A program made the translations under genes and the position numbers. A DNA stretch of 64,000 nt from Notolepis coatsorum (Eukaryota; Chordata; Actinopteri; Aulopiformes; Paralepididae): the NCBI GenBank assembly GCA_963971535.1, contig OZ020586.1, positions 72,117,134-72,181,133 on the forward strand. The letters are read 5' to 3'. The notes beneath the pieces were generated by a model. It worked only from the letters and a program-made list of their open reading frames with translations. It had not been told where the DNA came from and did not search any database. Shown one piece after another: positions 30,601-41,233 of this stretch (positions are counted from its first letter, which is position 1; every line of letters begins with the position of its first letter).

Positions 30601-33600
30601 ACGCATAAAGACGCTTCAATTTATGCTTTAATGAAACACAATTCGGGCGCTCCATTAATAAGCAAATACATCCACAGCGAAGAATATGAAACTAATCAGA
30701 GCCAAACGCCCGATATTTCAGGAAGCGAGCTGCATTTCTTTGCGAGGGCGTGGCCATGCAGGTTATCGAGCTAACTGAACTAAACCCTGCGCTGGAGTAG
30801 GTTCAAACTTTTTGATATGTTGCCATAGTGATTTAGACAATCTGATGTCGGGAACGGAAAGGTCTGGCTTAAGTCAAGTTATCCTGAAAATTATCCGGCT
30901 AACTCAGTTAGCCAGGTACGAGGAACAGGGCCCAGAGAAAGACTTTCGTCTTGTTTACATCAGGGTCCCCCATTTTCAATGCATCATAACATATATGACA
31001 TACATGACATACAGATAGACAGTACTGCTACATCTTGTTTAAGAAGCACAGTGAAGTTACCGGTTGTTATTTGATTGATTGATTGAAAATATTATTACCA
31101 GATTGCAGAATGGGTACAATACAGTACAGCTCAATACACACAATTGTTAAGGGGATGCAGACCAGAGAAAGACTTTCGTCTTGTTTACATCAGGGTCCCC
31201 CATTTTCAATGCATCATAACATAATATATGTAGTGCTGTCAATAGATAATTTTCTTTTAACTATTTAATCTCTCAATTTTCTGTAATTAATCTAGATTAA
31301 AAATAGCATTTTTCTACTTAAGACCGAAGCTTGTAACAGATATTTACTTGAGTAAAATCATGGAATTAATGTAAAATCAACACAAAGAAAGTATATTTAG
31401 ATTCAAAGACTATTTTAATAGGGGGTCAATAGGGGTTAATAGGGGGACTTACCTGACCCCTAGACGATTGCACTTAATGGGTCTCAGATCGGACTCTCGA
31501 TGCTCCTTGTGTTCAAACGGTGCTATTGGTACATATATGCATATGTATTGGGAATGCCCTCCTGTCAAGACTTTCTGGAAAAATGTAACCACTCAATTAT
31601 CAGAATTTTTGTCTCTGACCATACCTACACCTACACTGCCTTCTGTATTGTTGTTGAATGATGTTTCTCAGTTATCGACCTCTGTACATGTAAAGAGACT
31701 CATTTTGGCGGGTCTTACGGCTCCCAAAAAGTTGATAGCGTCACGCTGGATTCAACCGCATAAAATGTGCCGGAAGGCATGGGTTCTTGCCTATCTCGAT
31801 GTGATTTATCTAGAGATATCCACTGCACGAATTGTAGGTGTTAATGAAGCCAGCATAGCAGTCTGGGTAGCTGTGGTGGAGAAGATAAAGGAACGCATAT
31901 ACATTTGTATTTTTCTGATGTTAAATGAAGTAGTGGATGTATAGTCCATGTGGGGGTCCTGAGGGGGGGGGGGGTGGGGAGGGAAGGGGAAGAGAAGAGT
32001 GAGGAAGAGTGAGCAAGAGCCCATGTATTGTATTTATATAAAAAAAAAAAAAAAAACGTCTTTTTAATCTACATTCATTCTGATTTAATTACTGGACTGT
32101 CATTATTGTTATTATTTCTGTTATTGTCCTGTGATTTATCATTGATTATTACTGTTACTGTATTGTTTGTCTTGTTTCATGTTAAAAAAGGGAAAATAAA
32201 AAACATTTGTTCAAAAACAAAAAATACTATTTTAATAGCTTTCTTTGAATACAGTTTCTCTCCTGTGAAATACAAATGTTCAACAAAACCATCAACATTG
32301 ACTCAGCTAGACCTCTTTCTTATATCCGTGGCGCTAAAATTGAAGATTTTTCACTCAGAGTCCATAGATTAATCTAGATTCATTTATTTTAATGCTTTAA
32401 ATAATTTAAATTAATCTCAAGTTAAAGCATTAATTTTGACAGCCCTAAATATATGACATACATATAGACAGTACTGCTACATCTATACATTTATGACATA
32501 CCAGATTTACAAATGAGTACTGTTTGTGATACAAGAAGAGTCTAAAAAAGAGAGTATATACATTTGACGAATAAACTGTACATTGGCGGAGGTTGGTAGG
32601 TAGGAGATTGGTAGGTGGGGGGGGGGGGGGGGGGGGGGGGTATTTCATATAACGCACTCCACGTGACCCCAGAACCTCAATGTAAATAAGCCATAATCAC
32701 CCTACAAAAACAGTACTGTATTTGTAAAGCTGGTATGTCATAAATGTATAGATGTAGCAGTACTGTCTATCTGGGTTTAACATGGTTTGTGGAGCTCCCT
32801 CTGGTGTCTACTAGTGGATCTACTATTGGATCTACTTTCTCTGTGGATGGTTTTGTGAATAAATCTCCATTATGCTTCAATTACTGTGTTTATTCTATAG
32901 CAATAAGGTTGGGTGAATTCGGCCATTGTATAAAAGACATTATACCACTTGTAGTCGTGTGTTATAGGAATTAGATCATGCTTAGGGGGGTCTAACAACC
33001 CTCCGCTGCATGTCGGGCCTAACAACCACCCCTAGGCATGATCTAATTCCTATAACACACTCCTGCACGTGATGTAATGCTTAAATACAAGACATTTTCT
33101 TAATCCAAATAGTTTACAAGTTTCATCCAACTCTTTAAAGAAAGTCCAGAGGAGGAGTAAGGGGGATCATAGAAAACAAAAAAATTACAGTATACAGGGA
33201 AAAAGATAAATTTTAACCAAGATCCTGTCATGGAGTGAAAGATTAAGTGGGGCCCATCTAGTAAGATCTGCGTTGACCTTGTCTAATAAAATGTTGTTGT
33301 TATTTTCACATGTGCTACAGATACTGGGATACATTTCTAATGCCCAAGTATGAAAATTAGAGGTGGGCATAGATTAATTTTTTTAATCTAGATTAATCTA
33401 TCTGCAATCCTGGATTTAATCTAGATTAATCTAGATTAAAATGGCTCAAAAAAAAAAAAAACCTGCCGAAGGCATTCAAAATATGTGTGTTCTACCCAAA
33501 TAATGACCAGAAGTAAGTCCTTACTTTTTCTTTCCTCATGTTTCTCAGGCCAGGTGGCCCATTACACCATGAGCCCATCTCCCGTTTCCAAAATGCATTA

Positions 33601-36038
33601 CAGACTGTTTGAAAAAGCTGTTTTGCTATGATAATTGGTAATGAAATATCAAAATAATGTTCAATAAGATGTACTTGTGTTTAATAAGTTGTTTTATTCA
33701 GAAGTTAACACAAATAAATAATATTACCAGTACTAGTACAGTATCTAGCACACTCAGGAGCAAAACAGAAAGAATCATTTCAAACTTGAACTATGTGACA
33801 TGGCTTGAATCAACTGCTCCAGTGGAGTTGCTCAGTGGCCAATGGTGTCAACTGTGGTTGTACTGGGCAGCTCCCAGGTGTGAATGGAACTGTGTGAATG
33901 TGAAGCAGGGCGTTCCTGAAAAAGAGCATCTGTGCTCAGCGAACCTACCCTGGGTAAATAAAGGTAAAAAAAATAAATTATAAAAAAAATAAAACATTAT
34001 TATTATTATTTTTTTTTAGATTAATGCGTTAATTATATTATCGCGTGATACTAGTATAGCGTTAACGCAGCACGTTAACGCCGTTAACGGCCCAGCTCTA
34101 ATGAAAATCCATATTTATGTATCTGTACATGGGGAGCAGATGCAGAGATAAGTTTGAGAGTTGTAACAAACTGCAGAATAGATATCTGAAAGATACAAAA
34201 TAATATCATCTGCATATAAGGAAAGATGGTGCAAAGTATTTTTAATGCATATAGGTTTTATAAAAGGGCAAGTGGCTCAATAGACAATGCAAACAATATA
34301 GGGGACAGAGGACATCCTTGTCTCGTCTCCCGATTGAGACAGAACTATAACAGCAGCTGTAGGCTCACAGTATAATGTTTGAATCATATAAATGAAAATT
34401 ATAGTTGAAACCATATTTCTCAAACCTGCCCACAAGTACTCCCACTCCAGCCTGTAATCAGCTGAGTTAAATGTCAAGATTAAAGTCACCCAAAACAATC
34501 ATTTCAACATCGGAATACTGAGAGAGTAAATCTGCTATCTTGTCAATGGAGCATCAGCAGATGGAGGTCTACAGACCACAACCACATTGAATTAACTATT
34601 AGGCCCAACATCAATCTTCAACACAAGAAACTCATTCATGACCGAGAAACATGATTTCACATAAATAGCCACTCCACCTCCTCTTCCAATTATGTGTATT
34701 CTATACATGTAATGGTGAAAAGTGATCTACTGAATCTTTTATGTTAGCTATTTATAATGTTTTTTATTCCTCTCGCTAGACTCCCCTCAGCTCTCTGACT
34801 GTGAAGAGGAGGTTCTCTCTGAGCAGCAGGAGAGGAGCCCCAGTCTGGCCCAGGAGGAGCCAGAGCCTCTACAGATTAAAGAGGAACAGGAGGAACTCTG
34901 GACCAGTGAGGAGGGAGAGCAGCTTCAAGGTCTGGAGGAGGCTGACGTCATACAGTTCACATCCACTCCTGTCCCTGTGAAGAGTGAACATGGTGAAGAG
35001 AAACCTCACTCCTCATGGTTTAACCAAACCCAGACTGAGCCTATAGCCAGCACCTCAACTGAACAGATGAAAACAGAACCTGATGGAGAGGACTGTGGAC
35101 TATCAGAACCAGCCAGTAACTTAGATCCAGCTGGTGGTTTAGAATTAACTAGATATGTCCAGCTCCTCTCCTCAGACTTTTCTGGAACTGATACTGAAGA
35201 CAGTGATGAATGGGAGGAGACTAGTGAACCTCAGTCAGGTTTAAAAACACTAAAGTTAAAGACACAGAAAAACAAAGGACAGAGTTTGTCTAACAGCAAC
35301 AAGTTCAAGAGCTCTGTGGGGTCGTCCCATGAGCTGACATCATCAAAACAAATTCTATCTGAAACTTGGAGCTGTAAAGTGTGTGGGAAATGTTTTCCTA
35401 GTAGAGTTTCTTTAATGCGCCATCTTAGAGTCCATCCCAATGAGTGTGGTTTGTGTGCAAAACATTTAGAGCCCAAAGAGAGCTTGAAACTTCACCTTCA
35501 AACCCACTCAACATGTACCGTTTGTGGCAAGAAATTTACGAATACTTCAGATCTGGGCAGACATATGAGAAGTCACACTGGCGAAAAGCCATATAGTTGT
35601 ACCCTGTGTCACAAAAGATTTGGTCACAAACCCCATCTGGATTCACATATGATAAGTCACACGGGGGAAAAGCCCCACAGTTGCACACTGTGTAACAAAA
35701 TATTTGGTCACAAACGAAGCCTGAAGGCACATATGAGAAGTCACACTGGGGAAAAGCCATATAGTTGCACACTGTGTCACAAAAGATTTGGTCAAAAAGG
35801 AAACCTAACAAAACATTTGAGAAGCCATACTGGGGATAAACCCTATAGCTGCACATTGTGTAACAAAAGATTTGGTGAAAAAGGCAACCTTACAAAACAT
35901 TTGAGAAGTCACACTGGGGATAAGCCCTATAGTTGCAGACTGTGTCACAAAAGATTTGGTGAAAAGGGAAACCTGACCAGACATTTTAGAAATCATACTG
36001 AAGATGCGCCCTATAGTCGCAGAATAGAAGCCCTATAG
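27470..36038 (+). CDS. C2H2 zinc-finger protein, two coding exons
   Basis: Exon 1 (27470-27629) and exon 2 (34780-36038) join in frame through a split GAC codon into a 472-residue protein. It is a probable nuclear sequence-specific DNA-binding regulator. Residues 1-53 ([20 protein letters not shown], then [20 protein letters not shown]) form the amphipathic N-terminal helix common in teleost zinc-finger proteins. The acidic middle has [20 protein letters not shown] and sumoylation-like IKEE, VKSE and MKTE motifs. Eight C2H2 fingers lie at about 252-459; fingers 4-8 share near-identical CTLCHKRFG-type frames with TGEKPYSC or TGDKPYSC linkers. A ninth linker has degenerated to TEDAPYSR, and the stop falls in the first satellite units. 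Finger 2 is joined by a short linker. I cannot assign an orthologue. Confidence 0.93.
27794..28674. mobile_element. Foldback element with 9-bp target duplication (Mutator-like)
   Basis: Arms of about 345 bp (27794-28137 and 28328-28674) are near-perfect inverted copies around a 190-bp loop. The tips are TAGCCCCTTTCGTGAC and its complement, flanked by GCCCCCTCA (27785-27793 and 28675-28683). Nine-bp duplication with long inverted arms is typical of Mutator-like foldback elements. Each arm holds the same open frame ([20 protein letters not shown] onward) facing inward, with no family I recognise. It lies in the zinc-finger gene intron. Confidence 0.82.
28690..29235. other. Short retroposon-like tail and spacer
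   Basis: The segment near 28990-29070 (AAAAAGAGATATTTGATCTC, then TAAAATAAAGGTAAAATAAA) looks like the 3' end of a fish retroposon. The remaining sequence is unassigned. Confidence 0.45.
29236..29560. repeat. Degenerate minisatellite
   Basis: Five or six degenerate 45- to 60-bp units combining GCAGTATGGTTAAATG, ACTGTCAGTAGACAG and AGTAAACAGTG. Confidence 0.85.
29630..30160 (+). mobile_element. Non-LTR reverse transcriptase C-terminal fragment
   Basis: Translating across frameshifts gives VKYLGHFIT, then [40 protein letters not shown] and [20 protein letters not shown], the thumb and C-terminal part of a fish non-LTR reverse transcriptase. The clade is uncertain. It is frameshifted and 5'-truncated. 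It lies in the zinc-finger gene intron. Confidence 0.7.
30169..30480. mobile_element. piggyBac-like element fragment
   Basis: It starts TTAACTCATTCAGCGCC and matches, in reverse orientation, the right half of element 2 (6413-7320), including TATACTTATATTCACCACGG-type sequence. It is joined directly at about 30480 to a Harbinger remnant. Confidence 0.65.
30480..30932. mobile_element. Harbinger element fragment
   Basis: It shares AAATCCGTCAAACAGCGCAT and the right end ATTATCCGGCTAACTC followed by GGAACAGGGCC with the complete Harbinger at 54168-55554. It is followed by CAG, the expected form of target duplication. The left end is missing. Confidence 0.7.
31231..32447. mobile_element. hAT-type element containing an L1 insertion
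   Basis: Ends TAGTGCTGTCAA and TTGACAGCCCTA are inverted, and AATATATG flanks them at 31223-31230 and 32448-32455. It contains an L1 ORF2 3' fragment (31430-32056). It splits a LINE family A tail (31071-31230 and 32448-32600), so that LINE is older. Confidence 0.85.
31430..32056 (+). mobile_element. L1-type LINE ORF2 C-terminal fragment with poly(A)
   Basis: It translates to [20 protein letters not shown] and continues through an [13 protein letters not shown] motif and [18 protein letters not shown], as in fish L1 ORF2 C termini. It ends with an A-run at 32039-32056. It is 5'-truncated. Confidence 0.75.
32703..32810. mobile_element. LINE family A fragment with internal inversion
   Basis: The first part (to about 32771) reads the family 3' tail in sense. 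The second part (CTGGGTTTAACATGGTTTGTGG region) reads part of the family's coding region in antisense, as compared with 49487-49530. Confidence 0.55.
32957..33060. repeat. Perfect-type hairpin
   Basis: Two 32-bp arms (32957-32988 and 33029-33060) are inverted copies apart from one base and contain GGAATTAGATCATGC. The loop is 40 bp. Confidence 0.9.
33100..34500 (-). mobile_element. L1-type reverse transcriptase fragment, decayed
   Basis: The minus strand encodes [19 protein letters not shown] (33200-33290) and, on the other side of a hAT insertion, [20 protein letters not shown] followed across a frameshift by [12 protein letters not shown]. These are L1 ORF2 palm motifs. It is interrupted by stops and frameshifts. 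Confidence 0.65.
33358..34100. mobile_element. hAT-type element with 8-bp target duplication
   Basis: Ends TAGAGGTGGGC and GCCCAGCTCTA are inverted, and ATGAAAAT flanks them at 33350-33357 and 34101-34108. It is nonautonomous, with a retroposon-like tail inside (ACCCTGGGTAAATAAAGGTA near 33948). Confidence 0.85.
34500..34720 (-). mobile_element. LINE endonuclease fragment
   Basis: The minus strand encodes [42 protein letters not shown] and [12 protein letters not shown], conserved motifs of the apurinic-type endonuclease of non-LTR elements. Two stops are present. Confidence 0.7.
34780..36038 (+). CDS. Zinc-finger gene exon 2
   Basis: It starts after TCTCGCTAG and opens with [18 protein letters not shown]. 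It carries the acidic region and all eight fingers, and ends with TAG at 36036-36038 within GAAGCCCTATAG, a satellite unit. Confidence 0.92.
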
Positions 36039-39000
36039 TTGCAGACTAAAAGCCCTATAGTCGCAGAATAGAAGCCCTATAGTTGCAGACTAAAAGCCCT
36101 ATAGTTGCAGACTAGAAGCCCTATAGTTGCAGACTAGAAGCCCTATAGTTGCAGACTAAAAGCCCTATAGTTGTAGACTAAAAGCCCTATAGTTGCATAT
36201 TAAAAGCCCTGTAGTTGCAGACTAAAAGCCCTGTAGTTGCAGACTAAAAGCCCTATAGTTGCACTAAAAGCCCTATAGTTGCAGACTAAAAGCCCTATAG
36301 TTGCACTAAAAGCCCTATAGTTGTAGACTAGAAGCCCTGTAGTTGCAGACTAAAGCCCTGTAGTTGCAGACTAAAAGCCCTATAGTTGCACTAAAAGCCC
36401 TATAGTTGCAGGCTAAAAGCCCTGTAGTTGCAGACTAGAAGCCCTATAGTTGCAGACTAAAAGCCCTATAGTTGCAGATTAAAAGCCCTATAGTTGCAGA
36501 CTAGAAGCCCTGTAGTTGCAGACTAAAGCCCTGTAGTTGCAGACTAAAAGCCCTATAGTTGCACTAAAAGCCCTGTAGTTGCAGACTAGAAGCCCTATAG
36601 TTGCAGACTAAAAGCCCTATAGTTGCAGACTAAAAGCCCTATAGTTGCAGACTAGAAGCCCTGTAGTTGCAGACTAAAGCCCTGTAGTTGCAGACTAAAA
36701 GCCCTATAGTTGCACTAAAAGCCCTATAGTTGCACTAAAAGCCCTATAGTTGCAGACTAGAAGCCCTATAGTTGCACTAAAAGCCCTATAGTTGCAGACT
36801 AGAAGCCCCATAGTTGCAGACTAAAAGCCCTATAGTTGCAGACTAAAAGCCCTATAGTTGCAGACTAGAAGCCCTATAGTTGCAGACTAAAAGCCCTATA
36901 GTTGCAGACTAAAAGCCCTATAGTTGCAGACTAGAAGCCCTGTAGTTGCAGACTAGAAGCCCTATAGTTGCAGACTAAAAGCCCTATAGTTGCACTAAAA
37001 GCCCTATAGTTGCACTAAAAGCCCTATAGTTGCAGACTAGAAGCCCTATAGTTGCATATTAAAAGCCCTGTAGTTGCAGACTAAAAGCCCTGTAGTTGCA
37101 GACTAAAAGCCCTGTAGTTGCAGACTAAAAGCCCTATAGTTGCACTAAAAGCCCTATAGTTGCAGATTAAAAGCCCTGTAGTTGCAGACTAGAAGCCCTA
37201 TAGTTGCAGACTAAAAGCCCTATAGTTGCACTAAAAGCCCTATAGTTGTAGACTAGAAGCCCTGTAGTTGCAGACTAAAGCCCTGTAGTTGCAGACTAAA
37301 AGCCCTGTAGTTGCAGACTAAAAGCCCTATAGTTGCACTAAAAGCCCTATAGTTGCAGATTAAAAGCCCTGTAGTTGCAGACTAGAAGCCCTATAGTTGC
37401 AGACTAAAAGCCCTATAGTTGCACTAAAAGCCCTATAGTTGTAGACTAGAATCCCTGTAGTTGCAGACTAAAGCCCTATAGTTGCAGACTAAAAGCCCTA
37501 TAGTTGTAGACTAGAAGCCCTGTAGTTGCAGACTAAAGCCCTGTAGTTGCAGACTAAAAGCCCTATAGTTGCAGACTAAAAGCCCCATAGTTGCAGACTA
37601 AAAGCCCTATAGTTGCAGACTAAAAGCCCTATAGTTGCAGACTAAAAGCCCTGTAGTTGCACTAAAAGCCCTATAGTTACAGACTAAAAGCCCTATAGTT
37701 GCAGACTAAAAGCCCTATAGTTGCAGACTAGAAGCCCTATAGTTGCAGACTAAAAGCCCTATAGTTGCAGACAAAAGCCCTATAGTTGCAGACTAAAAGC
37801 CCTGTAGTTGCACTAAAAGCCCTATAGTTACAGACTAAAAGCCCTATAGTTGCAGACTAGAAGCCCTGTAGTTGCAGACTAAAAGCCCTATAGTTGCAGA
37901 CTAAAAGCCCTATAGTTGCAGACTAAAAGCCCTATAGTTGCAGACTAGAAGCCCTATAGTTGCAGACTAAAAGCCCTATAGTTGCAGACAAAAGCCCTAT
38001 AGTTGCAGACTAAAAGCCCTATAGTTGCACTAAAAGCCCTATAGTTGCAGACTAAAAGCCCTATAGTTGCAGACTAAAAGCCCTATAGTTGCAGACTAGA
38101 AGCCCTATAGTTGCAGACTAAAAGCCCTATAGTTGCAGACTAAAAGCCCTATAGTTGCAGACTAGAAGCCCTATAGTTGCAGACTAAAAGCCCTATAGTT
38201 GCAGACTAGAAGCCCTATAGTTGCAGACTAGAAGCCCTATAGTTGCAGACTAGAAGCCCTATAGTTGCAGACTAGAAGCCCTATAGTTGCACTAAAAGCC
38301 CTGTAGTTGCAGACTAGAAGCCCTATAGTTGCAGACTAGAAGCCCTATAGTTGCAGACTAGAAGCCCTGTAGTTGCAGACTAGAAGCCCTATAGTTGCAG
38401 ACTAAAAGCCCTGTAGTTGCAGACTAAAAGCCCTGTAGTTGCAGACTAGAAGCCCTATAGTTGCAGACTAAAAGCCCTGTAGTTGCAGACTAGAAGCCCT
38501 GTAGTTGCAGACTAGAAGCCCTGTAGTTGCAGACTAGAAGCCCTATAGTTGCAGACTAAAAGCCCTATAGTTGCAGACTAAAAGCCCTGTAGTTGCAGAC
38601 TAGAAGCCCTATAGTTGCAGACTAGAAGCCCTGTAGTTGCAGACTAGAAGCCCTATAGTTGCAGACTAGAAGCCCTATAGTTGCAGACTAGAAGCCCTGT
38701 AGTTGCAGACTAGAAGCCCTGTAGTTGCAGACTAAAAGCCCTGTAGTTGCAGACTAAAAGCCCTGTAGTTGCAGTAAAAGCCCTATAGTTGCAGATTAAA
38801 AGCCCTGTAGTTGCAGACTAGAAGCCCTATAGTTGCAGACTAAAAGCCCTATAGTTGCACTAAAAGCCCTATAGTTGTAGACTAGAATCCCTGTAGTTGC
38901 AGACTAAAGCCCTATAGTTGCAGACTAAAAGCCCTATAGTTGTAGACTAGAAGCCCTGTAGTTGCAGACTAAAGCCCTATAGTTGCAGACTAAAAGCCCT

Positions 39001-39488
39001 ATAGTTGTAGACTAGAAGCCCTGTAGTTGCAGACTAAAGCCCTGTAGTTGCAGACTAAAAGCCCTATAGTTGCAGACTAAAAGCCCCATAGTTGCAGACT
39101 AAAAGCCCTATAGTTGCAGACTAAAAGCCCTATAGTTGCAGACTAAAAGCCCTGTAGTTGCACTAAAAGCCCTATAGTTACAGACTAAAAGCCCTATAGT
39201 TGCAGACTAAAAGCCCTATAGTTGCAGACTAGAAGCCCTATAGTTGCAGACTAAACGCCCTATAGTTGCAGACAAAAGCCCTATAGTTGCAGACTAAAAG
39301 CCCTGTAGTTGCACTAAAAGCCCTATAGTTACAGACTAAAAGCCCTATAGTTGCAGACTAGAAGCCCTGTAGTTGCAGACTAGAAGCCCTATAGTTGCAG
39401 ACTAGAAGCCCTATAGTTGCAGACTAGAAGCCCTGTAGTTGCAGACTAAAAGCCCTGTAGTTGCAGACTAAAAGCCCTGTAGTTGCAG

Positions 39489-40154
39489 TAGGGCTGGGCG
39501 ATATGGCAAAAAATCATATCGCGATAACGATGTGATAATGTTATCATATCACTCGATATCGATAATTATCGATTTTTTTTTAAACAACAGATGTATGTTT
39601 ATTTTGCAGCAATTCTTTGTCGTTGCCGCCATCTTTAGTGTTACATCCCCTCACACTCCAGTTCTCAGGCTGCATCTGGTTTAAAAGCTAAAGTAAACCG
39701 GCTTCTCTGCTGGCTGTGGCTCCAGGGGAGTTGAATAGTTCTGACTCTGCTAGTTTCTTTTATATCTTTTGGCGCTTTTTTGGTGGACAAACCACCGCAC
39801 ATGTGCACCGTGACTCGTGACTGGAGTCTAGTTCTGCTAGCACACATAGCCTACTGTGTACAGACGGTTTCAAAATGTATTTTAAATTAGAAAGCAAACA
39901 AAATAAATGGACAAGAGAAAAATAAATCTCAATTTGGTCAGTATTGTCATTTGGACAAGCAAAGCCATTACTTTAAGTTGCAGGCAAGAAAGACAAGTCT
40001 GTCCACTGTCTCTGGTTTTAAAACGGCCCTGTTGCAGGTCACAAAAAAAGAAAAAAAATTCGATATTTAATTTTCTTCTATATATATTTTTTCCGATATC
40101 GATTATTAAAATATATCGCAATATTTATCGTTGTCGTTATATCGCCCAGCCCTA
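39489..40154. mobile_element. hAT-type element inserted in the satellite
   Basis: TAGGGCTGGGCGATATGGC and its inverted partner ATATCGCCCAGCCCTA bound 666 bp, flanked by AGTTGCAG at 39481-39488 and 40155-40162, which is satellite sequence. Same end family as 18843-19882. No transposase. Confidence 0.92.
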
Positions 40155-40865
40155 AGTTGCAGACTAAAAGCCTTGCCATTGCAGACTAGAAGCCCTATAG
40201 TTGCAGACTAGAAGCCTTGCCGTTGCAGACTAGAAGCCCTGTAGTTGCAGACTAAAAGCCCTATAGTTGCAGACTAAAAGCCCTATAGTTGCAGACTAGA
40301 AGCCCTATAGTTGCAGACTAGAAGCCCTGTAGTTGCAGACTAAAAGCCCTATAGTTGCAGACTAAAAGCCCTATAGTTGCAGACTAAAAGCCCTATAGTT
40401 GCAGACTAAAAGCCCTATAGTTGCAGACTAGAAGCCCTATAGTTGCAGACTAGAAGCCCTATAGTTGCAGACTAGAAGCCCTATAGTTGCACTAAAAGCC
40501 CTATAGTTGCAGACTAGAAGCCCTATAGTTGCAGACTAAAAGCCCTAGAGTTGCAGACTAAAAGCCCTATAGTTGCACTAAAAGCCCTATAGTTGCAGAC
40601 TAAAAGCCCTGTAGTTGCAGACTAAAAGCCCTATAGTTGCAGACTAGAAGCCCTATAGTTGCAGACTAAAAGCCCTATAGTTGCAGACTAAAAGTCCTAT
40701 AGTTGCACTAAAAGCCCTGTAGTTGCACTAAAAGCCCTATAGTTGCAGACTAGAAGCCCTATAGTTGCAGACTAGAAGCCCTATAGTTGCAGACTAGAAG
40801 CCCTATAGTTGCAGACTAGAAGCCCTGTAGTTGCAGACTAGAAGCCCTGTAGTTGCAGACTAAAG

Positions 40866-41119
40866 AATCAAGAGGTTTATTTGTCACAAATAAATGTTGT
40901 ATGTTGCAAAATACAATAATAAAATAGGCATCGAAAAAATAAAATAGATAAGACACAAGATATGCATGGTAAAAAAAAATACATGCTAGGTTCCTGAGAA
41001 ACTGGTTCTTATATACACTACTATGCAATATAAAATTTACAATGTTAACTCTTAATGTATCTAAACTATACAGTACCTCCTTCTTGTGTTTCTAAAGATT
41101 CTATTTTTTAAAGTGACAT
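40866..41119 (-). mobile_element. Short retroposon inside the satellite
   Basis: Non-satellite sequence that starts AATCAAGAGGTTTATTTGTC, so the minus strand ends with an AATAAA-like tail, a pattern typical of fish LINE and SINE 3' ends. No coding remnant was seen. Confidence 0.55.
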
Positions 41120-41233
41120 AAAAGCCCTATAGTTGCAGACTAAAAGCCCTATAGTTGCAGACTAAAATCCTTGCAGTTGCAGACTAGAAGCACTGCAGTT
41201 GCAGACTAAAAGCCCTGTAGTTGCATAGGGCTG

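Larger units (their letters stand above)
30933..32645 (-). mobile_element. LINE family A 3' tails (two copies) and G-run
   Basis: One partial copy lies at 30933-31040 and a second at 31071-31230 plus 32448-32600, the latter interrupted by the hAT element. Both contain GAAAGACTTTCGTCTTG and GGGTCCCCCATTTTCAAT. The second ends at a homopolymer run of G (32617-32640). Confidence 0.75.
36012..41225. repeat. Zinc-finger-derived minisatellite, about 200 units
   Basis: Units are 22 bp, with 21- and 20-bp variants, and core GCCCTATAGTTGCAGACTA; the commonest variants are CCCTGTAG for CCCTATAG and loss of AG from GCAGACT. The core matches 35922-35942 of the zinc-finger gene, which encodes KPYSCRL. 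The first units still overlap the end of the coding frame, including its TAG stop. The array is interrupted by a hAT element (39489-40154), a retroposon (40866-41119) and minor variants, and ends at about 41225. Confidence 0.97.

Noticed and set aside
36012-41225. CRISPR-like array of short direct repeats
   Set aside because: Units are contiguous with no unique spacers, and the genome is a vertebrate. It is a minisatellite.
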